64,000 bases of DNA from Takakia lepidozioides (lineage: Eukaryota > Streptophyta > Takakiopsida > Takakiales > Takakiaceae), in contig CM060731.1 of the NCBI GenBank assembly GCA_030704615.1, positions 80,518,756-80,582,755 of the forward strand. Reading direction: 5' to 3'. Numbering within the stretch: position 1 is the first letter of the stretch; every line of letters starts with the position of its first letter. Under the pieces are notes generated by a model. The model was not told the DNA's origin. It did no database searches and saw only the letters and a program-made list of their open reading frames with translations. This document shows, piece by piece, positions 9,994 to 19,543 of this stretch. The position numbers and the translations under genes are program-made.

Positions 9994-12313
9994 GGACGCG
10001 TCCTCTACCTCTAAGCCCACTGGACTTAAGGTTGCAGTTACGGAGGACAATTGGGAGCCTGACATTGGACCCATTGTCACCGGAGGAGAGAGACGACGTA
10101 TACGGCGGTTCCTGAGGGCTTATAGGAATTGCTTTGCCTTCAGTTTGAAGGACTTGGGAGCACTGAAGGGTCAAGAGATCCGTATTGAGTTGGCCACTGA
10201 CACGCCAATCTTTCGGAGACCCTATAGATACAGTGACATGGAGAGGTCTTTGATTCAGATGAGGACTCAAGATCTCTGGGAGGCAGGTTTGGTGGAGCTC
10301 TCTGGTGGAGAGTATGCTTCAGCCACAGTGATGCCAGCTAAGAAGGATGTCTATGGCAATTGGACAGAGAGACGTATGTGCGGTGATTACCGGCCTGTAA
10401 ATCGTCAGACCAAGTCCGATAGGTATGCCATGCCAACACCAGAGGAGATCTTTGATGCCATTGGGCATTCCAAGGTCTTTAGCACGTTGGATTTACGATC
10501 CGGATATCACCAGTTGCCGATCAAGGAGGCGGATAAGCAAAAGACGACATTCTGGGGGATCAATGAGCACGGGAAGGATTGCCTATACCAGTGGCGGTTC
10601 TTACCATTTGGGCTTAAAAACGCTCCCGCTGAGTTTCAAAGAGTCATGGACAGGATTCTAGCAGGGGTGGAGTTTGCTCGGTGCTACATAGATGACATCA
10701 TCATCTTTAGTGCTACGGTGGAGGAGCATGAGAGACACCTTCAGGGGGTATTTGAGCGCTTAAGGACGCACGGATTGAAGTTACATCCGGGCAAGTGCAA
10801 GTTTTTCCACAACCAGATTGAGTATCTGGGTCACATGATATATCCTGGAGGATTGGGGGTACAGCAGACTAAGGTAGAGTCCATTGCACAGGTTCCACGC
10901 CCCACGGATGTGAGCCGAGTTCGAGCTTTCATGGGGTTAGCAAACTATTACAGACGGTTTGTTAAGGGATTTAGTGCCATTGCAAAGGCTCTAACCAAGC
11001 TGACCAAGGTGGACCAGGAGTGGCAGTGGGAAGATGAGCAAGAACAAGCTTTTCAAGAGCTCAAGGCGAGGTTGACCTCGGCGCCCATCTTGAGACGACC
11101 TATCAGGGGGCGTCCTTTTCAGCTGCATACAGATTGGAGCATGCTGGGGCTTGGAGCGGTGCTCACACAGGTGGATGATGAGGGAAGAGAGTTCGTAGTG
11201 GCTTATGCTAGCCGCTCGAACAATGCTGCAGAGTCTAAGTATAGCTCATATGAGGGAGAATGCTTAGCTGCAGTGTGGGCCGTGGCACACTTCAGGTGCT
11301 ATCTATACGGCAATCTCTTCACCCTTGTCACGGATCACCAACCACTCAAGTGGTTGATGGAGTCAGACAAGCTTACGGGGAAGCTTGCACGGTGGGCACT
11401 CATCCTTCAAGAGTATGACTTCCAGGTGGTGCATCGACCGGGTTTGGTCAATCGCAATGCAGATGGGTTGAGTCGCAATCCATGCACGAGCCAGCAGGAT
11501 GACACTGGAGCTCGGTGGCATGGTGAGACGGACGAGGAGATGGTGCCCGGATGGCATGCATCTGCATTTCTGTGTATCTTGGCAGCGGAAGGCCAGGTTG
11601 GACATGCAACAGGGATGACTGTAGATCAAGTGTCTGAGGACCCTGAGGCCAGCAATGAGCAAGGTGGCGCCAAAGATATACATGAGGATTCAGTTGTGTT
11701 GGACTACCTCCGCACTGGAGACACGGCAGCCACTGTGACTGCCAAGGAGAGGGATCGGATCCTACAACGAGCCAAGAGGTTCAAGTGGGAGGGGACACAC
11801 CTGCTCCGAGTGTGGGAGGATGGTCGAGTGAGGATTGTGCCTCACCCAACACAGCGGGCACGGTTAGTGCGGCATGCCCATGAGGAGTTGGGGCATTTTG
11901 GGGTGCGACGCACTCATAGTCTACTGCAGGGGCAATATTGGTGGCGTGGTATGCACACAGAGGTGCAACAATTTGTGGCTAGGTGCATGGTGTGTGACAG
12001 GGTGCGTGCTTCATTCAACGCCCCTACTCCACAATTGCACCCTCTTCCGATCATGGGATTGGGCTACAGGTGGAGTCTTGACTTCGCAGGGCCGTTGCCA
12101 CTGACCATGCGCCACAACAAGTACGTATTGGTGATGGTGGAGCACTTCTCCAAGTGGATTGAATTGGTTCCATTGCCTGATAAGGCTAGTGAGGGAGCTG
12201 CGTATGCATTCCTGGATTGTGTGCTTAGCCGATTCGGTGCTCCAGCTGAGGTACTCACGGACCAAGGGAGAGAGTTCTTGGGGGAGTTTCAGGCTTTGTG
12301 TGAAAGGCCTTGA
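9994..12313 (+). pseudogene. pol: Element 1 reverse transcriptase, RNase H and integrase (to the second catalytic Asp)
   Basis: A single open frame of over 700 codons. RT spans about 10,190-10,900 with DLRSGYHQLPI, FLPFGLKNAPAEFQ and the catalytic YIDDIIIF (10,685-10,708). RNase H follows with the LHTDWSMLGLGAVL, SSYEGECLAAVWAV and TDHQPLKWL motifs (11,125-11,360). The integrase HHCC zinc module (HAHEELGHFG...CMVC, about 11,873-11,995) and the first two catalytic Asp (LDFAGPLP; LTDQGREFLG near 12,260) come next. The frame is already open upstream of the first methionine (RRFLRAYRNCFAFSL...), so RT was translated as part of a longer polyprotein. The open frame ends at TGA 12,311, before the third catalytic residue, at a shift also present in Element 2. 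Confidence 0.92.
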
Positions 12314-13118
12314 TAGACCACCGCACCACTTCTCGGGATCATCCTGAGGCCGATGGCTTGGCAGAGAGAGTTGTTCAGACAGTAAAGAGGGGTTTGCGCA
12401 AGTATGGCTTGCAGAAGCACACCTAGGAGATTGGGACCTTCAGTTACCCTGGTTAGCCATGGGCTACAGGTTCAGCAAGCAAGCATCACTTGCCTCCTTC
12501 TCACCATACTTTCTTCTCTTTGGCCGAGAGCCGGATTTGCCTACATCCATTCGCAGAGAAGCTGCTACAGTTCTTAACCTTGACGGTCCGGACGTGTGGG
12601 CACGTGCATGTGAGCAGCGTGCAGAGTTGTTCAAGAGAGTCATGCCCATGGCTTTTGAGAACCTTGCCATTGCACAACATCGTGATACGTTGAGGTATGC
12701 TACCATACGTGGTGGGGGCTATCGTCCTGGGGTTCGGAGATTCAACCCTGGTGACTATGTCTATCTGCAGCAGACTGCTCCTACGACCCTGGATGTGACT
12801 GCAGGACGTGTTATTTTGAGGGTTCGAGAGGTCTTGCCCTCAGGCGTCTTGGTCTTGGAGGGTCGGGATGGCATAACTTGGAAGGACCATGTGCGTAATT
12901 GTGCGCCATGTCACCTTCTGAATGTCGATGGCAGGATTGACCCAAACCTGGCAGTGGTATCTGCAGGTTTGAGGTGCATGTTGTGTGGGTCTGCTAAAGG
13001 GGCAGCCACCATGCTGGTGTGTGATCGATGCTCTAGAGGTTGGCATATGGGATGCTTGACTCCACCTCTTGAGATGGTTCCAGATGGGGATTGGTTATGT
13101 CCACATTGCATTGGATAA
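12304..13118 (+). pseudogene. Element 1 integrase C-terminus and PHD finger
   Basis: After a -1 shift the integrase core resumes with HRTTSRDHPEADGLAERVVQ, where the Glu of PEADGLAE is the expected third DDE residue (about 12,350). A missing base near 12,419 moves the frame again to 12,459-13,118. That frame encodes the SxYFLLFGREP region, a C-terminal beta-barrel-like domain (FNPGDYVYLQQ) and a C-terminal PHD finger: CMLCG, MLVCDRC, GWHMGC and WLCPHC (12,975-13,115), matching C4HC3 spacing. PHD fingers read histone H3 tails. Many plant gypsy elements carry a chromodomain in this place, so the PHD may steer integration. Confidence 0.88.
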
Positions 13119-13365
13119 TGGGAGTGGATACAACCATGGAAGGCTAACAAGAAACGCAAGGCCCAGCTACTAGAAGACCTTGAACACGCGAGATCCTGCC
13201 TCAAGTTCACAGATTGCAAGACGGCGACTAACGATGGGGCTACTCTTGTACCCGACCTCTTGGTCTATAGAGTTTGAGTACAATAGGGACAGTGATAGAG
13301 GACTTAGTACGGTTGTGGCTATTTCATCTTGTAGCTATCTGGAGGTAGAGGGACCTAACCACCAG

Positions 13366-13377
13366 CTAGGGGGGCGA
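13366..13377 (+). promoter_or_regulatory. Polypurine tract of Element 1
   Basis: TAGGGGGGCGA stands just before B1. In LTR retrotransposons the plus-strand primer sits directly 5' of the 3' repeat, so reverse transcription would treat B1 as the start of the 3' repeat. An almost identical tract precedes B1 of Element 2 (27,970-27,980). Confidence 0.7.
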
Positions 13378-13378
13378 T

Positions 13379-13463
13379 TGTGGCAGACTACTTTATTGTG
13401 CATATATGTGTGGTGTGGTTTGGACAGCGATGTAGTTGTGTAGCGATATGTATGCGCACGACA
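13379..13463 (+). repeat. Element 1 repeat B1
   Basis: 85 bp, TGTGGCAGACTAC...GCACGACA. Repeated at 13,808-13,892 without a difference that I could find. It is joined to A2 by GC, creating ACGACAGCTGTC, in which the two outer ends of the element face each other. Confidence 0.88.
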
Positions 13464-13465
13464 GC

Positions 13466-13806
13466 TGTCAAGTTAAATAAGCACAGTGTGAAAACAGCTA
13501 GAATAAAACTAGTTATTTGTATTTAACACTTGGATTTAGGTCAAGTGTTAAATCAGGTGTCAAGTTTAGTTTGACACCTGGTCCGTCTTATCTTCACGAG
13601 AGCGGCAGTCGCGCGGCTCATCTTTCTCGAGTTGAGCCTGCGCGACCGAGCTCCTTCATCGCTTCAGATATGAGTGTGCTTATGATGGGAGTGTAGGTTG
13701 TTGTGGGGTGGAGTCCCCATAGCTTGGGGTGCCCCTGGCTCGACTACTATTTCAAAGAGTGATGATGGTTTTGGTTTTCCAAGTGTGTTCGTTGGTTTTT
13801 CTATCA
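13466..13806 (+). repeat. Element 1 repeat A2
   Basis: 341-bp copy of A1 at the 3' end, bounded by B1 plus GC on the left and T plus B2 on the right. It would supply the polyadenylation region. Confidence 0.9.
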
Positions 13807-13807
13807 T

Positions 13808-13892
13808 TGTGGCAGACTACTTTATTGTGCATATATGTGTGGTGTGGTTTGGACAGCGATGTAGTTGTGTAGCGATATGTATGCGCACGACA
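13808..13892 (+). repeat. Element 1 repeat B2 (3' terminus)
   Basis: Second copy of the 85-bp B segment, ending ...ACGACA and followed by the AATT duplication. It makes the 3' end B1-A2-B2, while the 5' end has A only. Confidence 0.88.
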
Positions 13893-14160
13893 AATTTGAC
13901 AAGAACCCAACATTAGGGAACCGTGTCTCATGCTCAAACCAACATTCGTTGGATCAAGTTTCTCAACATTGTCAATGAGAACTCAGCCTTCAATAAGCCC
14001 TCATTGGGCTCCTCAGTGGAGGCAGCTAATATACCAAAAAATCCATGTGAGGGTAGCTCAGGAGTGGGTGGATGCGGAGCTATGCCACCTTTAGGGTTCA
14101 AGTGGTCAATCACAGTGGTCAATAGTGACAAGAATACAATTGAATCATATTAGAGAGAGA
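13893..14160 (-). pseudogene. hAT transposase fragment, region before the dimerisation domain
   Basis: The minus strand reads GILAASTEEPNEGLLKAE, then after a shift DPTNVGLS and GSLMLGSCQI. This last frame runs straight into the fragment ending at 2,127 once Element 1 is excised. The LDPTNVGLS...W style is typical of plant hAT transposases just before the dimerisation domain. Confidence 0.65.
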
Positions 14161-14573
14161 AGACTTCGGCCTAAACCGGCATAACTAAGAGCCACTTCAC
14201 CTTGCTGCTACTGCCCCCTTTCGGGGGTGGGTCCTATAAGAAAGACGGGTGTCCAGGAGGACACCAGATAACATGGGGATAAAGAGGTACCATTGGTACC
14301 CCTGAGATACCTAGGGTACCGTCGTAGGGCTGGATTCCAGTTGCCGTTTGTTAGTAATAATGGTTGTGAGTGAGCGGAGCGCCGTGAGGTGGATGGCTTT
14401 GAAACATTTGTGGATAGGGGGGATGGGGATTTTGAAGTTGTCATGCAGAGCAGCGATACTAACATTGTGGATACCACCCCTGGTTCCGGTATGTCAACTC
14501 TATGAGATGTATAGTGAATTTTGGAGAGGGTGCAGTGGGTGGTGGTGTGTTAGTGGGTAGGGCAATTGCATGG
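14161..14573 (-). other. Probable remainder of the non-LTR fragment left of the MITE
   Basis: The minus strand has coding-like pieces (TIHLIELTYRNQGWYPQ; a stretch with SIAALHDNFKIP) that would adjoin the LINE-like fragment at 15,313 if the MITE were removed. No motif is diagnostic, so the assignment is tentative. Confidence 0.3.
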
Positions 14574-14575
14574 TA

Positions 14576-15310
14576 CGGTGGACCAAAAGCGACAGATTTT
14601 TCCTCCATGAAAGTCCATATAAGTACCTCAAATTGAGGGAATTTATCCAAATATTTAAATTTAGATTATAGATATGATATATTTAACACTTTTAGTAAAA
14701 AGTCTCACCCCAAATATGCTAGAATGTTTTTATTAGAAATTTTAGTATTTAATTCTGAAAATATAAAATCATTTTTTTATTTCTAATAATTATAGATTTT
14801 TGAATTTTTTCCATATATCACTTGGCACCTCTAGATCATGGGTTTTTACACATTTTTAATAATGATGATATCCCAAAAGCCTCTAAATGAGGATGATGTA
14901 CATTAGGGAAAATAGACCCAGTTTGGGCCCAGTGTTTAGTATAAATTTGTCCATACCTCTCATTCCTTGATGTTTTTAGTCCATATAAAAGTGCATTGGG
15001 TAGCTTTAAAAAATGGCACCCCTAATGTGTTTTTTTTTTTGCTATCACTTAGGTGTATATGATGTTTTTTTAGTCCATATGGTTTTTCATGTGTAACACT
15101 GCAGTCCATAAGATTCAACTTTAAGAGTCCATAGCTCTTTCATAGATGATTTTTTTTGCAACAAAAAAATTGGATTATGTCTCTACTGTAGTTACAAATC
15201 TTAGACTGTATAAACTTGTATGAAATATTGAGTTGTGATTTTACTATAAAAGGTACCATGAATGGAGGTCACTGCAGAAACTGCCATGTTACGCAGTTTT
15301 TGGTCCACCG
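14576..15310. mobile_element. MITE with 13-bp terminal inverted repeats and TA duplication
   Basis: CGGTGGACCAAAA at 14,576-14,588 is exactly inverted as TTTTGGTCCACCG at 15,298-15,310, and TA flanks both ends (14,574-14,575; 15,311-15,312). The 735-bp interior is AT-rich and has no coding frame. TA duplication and short inverted repeats fit Tc1/mariner-type non-autonomous elements. Confidence 0.75.
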
Positions 15311-15312
15311 TA

Positions 15313-15675
15313 GCCTGCAACTACCCGGTAGTCCTAGGACAAGTAGGATATCAGGGAAGAGCCTGGCGGGGCAGGTGCATGGTGAGTGGGTACATGCGCA
15401 GGGAAGCAACCATGGCGGTACAGTGTGATCTGGTGGGCGTCCTTGATAGGTACCTGCGTTAATGAGTGAGTACCACCTAATTTCAGGACGGCTAAGAAGG
15501 AGTTTATGGATGTGCCAGACTGCATGGTTGTGACGAGTGATATGTAGGCCATGGATGATTGGGTGGGTACATTGGCTAAGGAGATGTGGCCAGGTGTCAC
15601 GTGCATGGTGGGTATTAGAGCACAGTGGGCAATAGGGGGATGGGAAGAGGCGCAACCAGAAGATATGTTTACGTG
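15313..15675 (-). mobile_element. Non-LTR retrotransposon (LINE) C-terminal fragment
   Basis: The minus strand encodes CPLCSNTHHARDTWPHLLSQC, a Cys/His motif typical of the end of LINE polyproteins, followed by HITRHNHAVWHIHKLLL and TVPPWLLPC. It abuts hAT-like coding sequence at about 15,675 in an apparently fused frame, so it inserted into the hAT gene. Its far side is interrupted by the MITE. Confidence 0.6.
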
Positions 15676-17380
15676 AATCATATTCTTGCACCAGACATTC
15701 AGCTGACACCCTACCAATGTAATCAACAATGCACTGTAAGCCTTTGAAACATGGATCCAATATTAAGGCTAACATTTTATGTGCCTTGTTCTCAATGAAA
15801 TATTCGGCAAATGAAAGAAATGGGCGAAGAACCTCTGTGACTTGGAGGGCCATGCGAGCCTAAAACAGCTCTATTTCCTGCTCAAAGGATCCACATCGCA
15901 AGGGTGGCACATGAACCGCCCTTACTTCCATAATCTTCATCATCTCTATCATGATAGCCAAGCTATCAGAGAGGGCATCTGAGAGCAGCCAGTAACCCTT
16001 CCGTTGGTTCAGAATGCATTGGTGCACTACAGGTGTCAAAGATTCCTCCATGGCTTTGGCTATGGCCCATGTCCGCGCACTGGGAACCTTAGTCTACAAG
16101 GCAGCAGATTGCCATGTGTAGTAGATATTGATGGCATTAGCATATGCCAAAGTCTCTTGGAACATGACTTTCGAAGCAAATCTTGTCTTGACAAGGAACC
16201 TGAGTTTTCTCTTGGGCAGGTCTGCATCCACATGCCTTCTCCCACTCCGACTTATATTACCCTTACTATTTTTTTTGTCCAAGTAATGGTTTTCTGCAAG
16301 GTTGCCTGAGCCTCTTTCAAGCTCACCTCAATCATACCACCACTGACATTCTCTTCATTTGTTGCGTACTGGCATGCCCAAAGCAAGACCATAGGGCTCT
16401 AACAGCTTCAAAGGATCACATTTCACCACTGAACTTAGGGTAGATTGCAAAGTCTGAAGGTTAGCCCCTTCATCCTTTACATAAGTTATCACGTCCTTAT
16501 CTGATAGCTTGAATCGAGCCAGCAGAGCTCTCACAAGTGGCTACAAGAGCAACTCCAGATGTATCTAGAGCTTCAAATTTGACAACTTGTAATATGACAT
16601 GGACACCAAACCTCATTGATAAAGTTTATCACAAGTGCAAAGGTGTCATGCCCTGATCTGGACATCCACAAGTCAAAGGAGCAAGTCATAGTGGAGCGGC
16701 AGAGGCTATGGCAAGTAGAACATACGTGTCCATCGTTTTCTTGAACAAAGTAGGTAGATGGTCTTTCACAAGCTGTTTTCTGCTAGCTGGAAATACAACC
16801 TGACCACATTGTCTCATGACTAATATGCAGAGCCAGGGATTCTCAACAACTGACAAGGGCATGTACCCTTTACAGACCATAAGCATCAGATGTTCAATGA
16901 ACCTCAGTTGGGCACGATTATCTTTCATATATGGCCTACAATTGCCAAAGAACGATGTGATAGCATTCGAAGGCACAAATTGTCGTTTTTTGGTTTTCTC
17001 ACATTTATAGCTACCCTTATTTACAACAATTTCCCTATGGGCTTTGAATTTTGCAAGATCAGATCCATGCTCATTAGAGACATGTTTCTTCATTACAATT
17101 ATGCCATGATCTGGATTGTAATTTACAAATTAGCCTTTTCTGGTCGTGGTTGAGTTACTGAGAGCTATGAGCATTCTCCTCTGAATGACACATTATGCAC
17201 CTCATTATGTCTCATTGACCTCTACCTTAGCATTTGCATCATTCATGACAAAAAATGCCCAATACTCAGAACCTCTATGATATGGGAGCAAAAATCCCTG
17301 ATTGGCAACCAAAACTTATAAGCGGTGGTGCCAGAGAGCCTCCTCCTCAACAATTCGGTCCTCTTACGCCGTACCACCAG
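15676..17380 (-). pseudogene. hAT transposase, N-terminal BED-like region and catalytic core (decayed)
   Basis: Minus-strand pieces in order are: VEEEALWHH (about 17,370), YNPDHGIIVMKKHVSNEH (BED-finger-like, 17,060-17,120), FIEHLMLMVCKGYMPLSVVENPWL (16,830-16,905), FDLWMSRSGHDTFALVINF (near 16,640), TYVKDEGANLQTL (near 16,480), SVVKCDPLKLLEP (near 16,420) and MLALILDPCFKGLQCIVDYIG (near 15,750). This series is characteristic of plant hAT transposases. Frameshifts and stops occur throughout, so the copy is dead. Element 1 and a LINE fragment inserted into it. I did not find its terminal inverted repeats. Confidence 0.78.
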
Positions 17381-17808
17381 CTTGCAGGACCTCCTCGCTT
17401 GTCACCGCCTGTCTCCAAGTCCTCTATATAATACCCAACAAATAACAACAATGTTTCAATCTCACTAACCTCTAAAGTGTCCAAAGAAATCCATCTCCCC
17501 CAGCTAACCTTGTCACAAACTTGTCAATATTGCAAAACAAGCACTCAACATCATATTCTACAAGCAACTGATTGCAACAAGCACCAAATATGGGCAAGAG
17601 GAGCACAAAGCAGCACTTGAAACAGCCTCCTTGCTTGATGCCGCATTGAAAGCCAACAAACCACCTTCATTGCGATCTCCTCCGTAGCAAAAATCAAAGC
17701 CAAGAATCTCACCAAAGCTGCCGCCGTCTCTACGCTAAACGCCTCCACATTGATACCTGAACGACGATACCAGCAACCGAGTTTGAGCGACAAAACAAAT
17801 AACAACAT
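17381..17808. other. hAT 5' flank up to Element 2
   Basis: No coding signal that I can support. Ends in the ACAT target duplication of Element 2 (17,805-17,808). Confidence 0.4.
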
Positions 17809-18229
17809 TGTCATGGTTTTAGTCATGGTTATCTAGAATTACCTACTTCTAGTTAACTAGGACATTTTAGATATTTATATTTATATTTTGTGTGTTGGGA
17901 CTTCATTTGGTCTCACATGCCAAGTGAGATGTCGAGCCTCACTTGAGACATGGAGATAGGTTTTCCCCTTGTGAGTGTTGAGGAGGCTCATCTTCTTGTA
18001 GTTGAGCCTCCATGAGCTTCTCTCACCTCCATAGCTCTAGGTATTGAGAGGGAATGTGTTGAGGGCTTTGTAGGGTGGATTCCTTTAGCAAAGGTGCCCT
18101 TGGCTTGACTTAGTTTATGTGATAGAGTGGATTTCACTTGGAAGGACTAGGGCTTGTTCTTCATGTGATTGCTTCATGCTTTGAGAGCTTTCATTGTCTT
18201 CTACTTCTCTCATTTCTCATCTCTTATCA
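17809..18229 (+). repeat. Element 2 repeat A1
   Basis: 421 bp, TGTCATGGTTTTAGTC...TCTCTTATCA, matching 28,069-28,490. Only the outermost TGTCA and the terminal ATCA are shared with A of Element 1, so the family has exchanged or rapidly changed its control regions. Confidence 0.9.
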
Positions 18230-19540
18230 CTACAAGAAGATCACCTTATGCTTGTGAGTGCGGAGTGTAAGGATTAGTTTTGCACTTGTATTTTAAAGAG
18301 GTTGAGAGCTAGGAGAATTTAGCTCTTGTATCACAAGGCTTGCAAGGGGTTGCAAGGAAAGGTGCTCGAGTATTGCATGCACCAAGGAGTTGGAGAGCTT
18401 GAGAAGAAAGCTCTTGAGTCACAAGATTTTGCAAGGATTGTAAGGAGGAAGTCTTGTGTGTGTGGAAGCATGGATTCTAGGGTTTGAGAATCCTTTGTAT
18501 GCATTATGGAGTCGATGGTGTGCGCCATGGCTTGTGGAGAGTGACTAAAGGCTTGTTAGTGCTCATTTCACTATCAAGCTAGGGTAAAGCAAGTTCAAAG
18601 TGTGGATGTTGTGGAAGAGAAGCCAAGGAGCTATATATGCTTGGGCTTGAAGACAACAAGGGCAAGCACTTGGAGAGCACTAAAAAGCTCAAGAGGTTTT
18701 GAAAGGGAGCATGTGAAGAAATCTTCCAATCATGGTGGTGTGGAGCCAAGCTTAGGGTGCCATTGGAAGGGCTTGGAGAACATGTGGTGGGAAATCCTTG
18801 AAGGGAAATCATCATTCAATGTATGCATAGCTTCACCATAACTATGTAATGTGACAAGAGGGGGAGGCAATACTTGGCTATTCATGCTCTTGGTAGTGCG
18901 AGCTTTGTGGTGGATAGTTGACCAAGCAAGTGGTGCATGTGTGGAACATGCTTGCTTGAGTTTGTAAGTTCAAGTTTGAGAAGGGGAGCTCTTGAACTAG
19001 CAAGAGGTGAAGGCCTTTGAGATCCATTTGTGTGTGAAGTGTGGAGAGGTGTTGATTCATGTTATGATGAAGGAGATCAACACATAGGCCAAGAGGTCAT
19101 GAAACATGCATTTAAATGACCACGGGGAGCACATGGATGATGGATTGGTGCAAGACCCCAAATGAGGCATATGGCGTGAGAGTGGGATCCAAGGCGGATT
19201 GCTTGGGAGCATTATTGTAAGTGACAAGCATTGCTCCTACACATTGAGATAATTTGTGTTGATTTGGAGCAATTGTCAAGTGATGAGGAGACAAATGCAT
19301 GATTGCTCGGCAATGGAGATATGGTAGTTTGCAATCAAATCCCAAGGACTAGAAGGGGGATTGATTTGGTGGACAATGACTTGCAAGTTGAGTTGGACCA
19401 CTCTTGGTTGCACATTGGGGTGGAAAAGAGCAAGAAGATGCCTCTTATGACCACCTAGAGACCATATTTTTGCTTGAGTAGAAGCATAGAAGTCAAGGAC
19501 TTGCATTCTAGCTCTTCATTACAAACCCTAGTAGTGTATG
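18230..19540 (+). other. Element 2 leader, purine-rich, no ORF supported
   Basis: From CTACAAGAAG onward the sequence is rich in GAG/AAG/TTG words with short imperfect repeats and no recognisable protein. It replaces the LEA-like debris and the accessory ORF found at this position in Element 1. Confidence 0.45.
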
Positions 19541-19543
19541 CTC

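Larger units (their letters stand above)
2128..13892 (+). mobile_element. Element 1: Ty3/gypsy-type retrotransposon with captured C5 DNA methyltransferase, PHD finger and split direct repeats
   Basis: An 11.8-kb element, TG...CA ended, flanked by AATT. Order: repeat A1, long leader with captured gene debris and an intact 249-residue ORF, Gag (two CCHC knuckles), DSG protease, C5 methyltransferase, RT (YIDD), RNase H, HHCC/DDE integrase, PHD finger, polypurine tract, then B1-A2-B2. A1 and A2 (341 bp each) differ at one position that I found, and B1 and B2 (85 bp) look identical, so the insertion is recent. Gag-pol is nevertheless broken by several 1-nt indels (near 6,091, 7,367, 8,403, 8,590-8,602, 8,820, 9,228 and 9,990). 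Comparison with Element 2 suggests the ancestor read gag-pro-MTase-RT as one frame. Integrase and HHCC motifs place it with Ty3/gypsy; the methyltransferase and split repeats set it apart. Confidence 0.9.

Noticed and set aside
2128-13892. Tyrosine-recombinase retrotransposon (Ngaro/PAT-like), because of the split repeats
   Set aside because: The coding region ends with HHCC and DDE integrase motifs and no tyrosine recombinase is visible; 4-bp target duplications are present.
13466-13892. Plain 3' LTR with a chance tandem duplication of its end
   Set aside because: The same arrangement with the same B length and the same GC junction occurs in Element 2 with different sequence, so it is a family feature.
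17551-17826. Minus-strand ORF of 91 codons at the left edge of Element 2
   Set aside because: It crosses the boundary between flank and repeat A1 and cannot predate the insertion.
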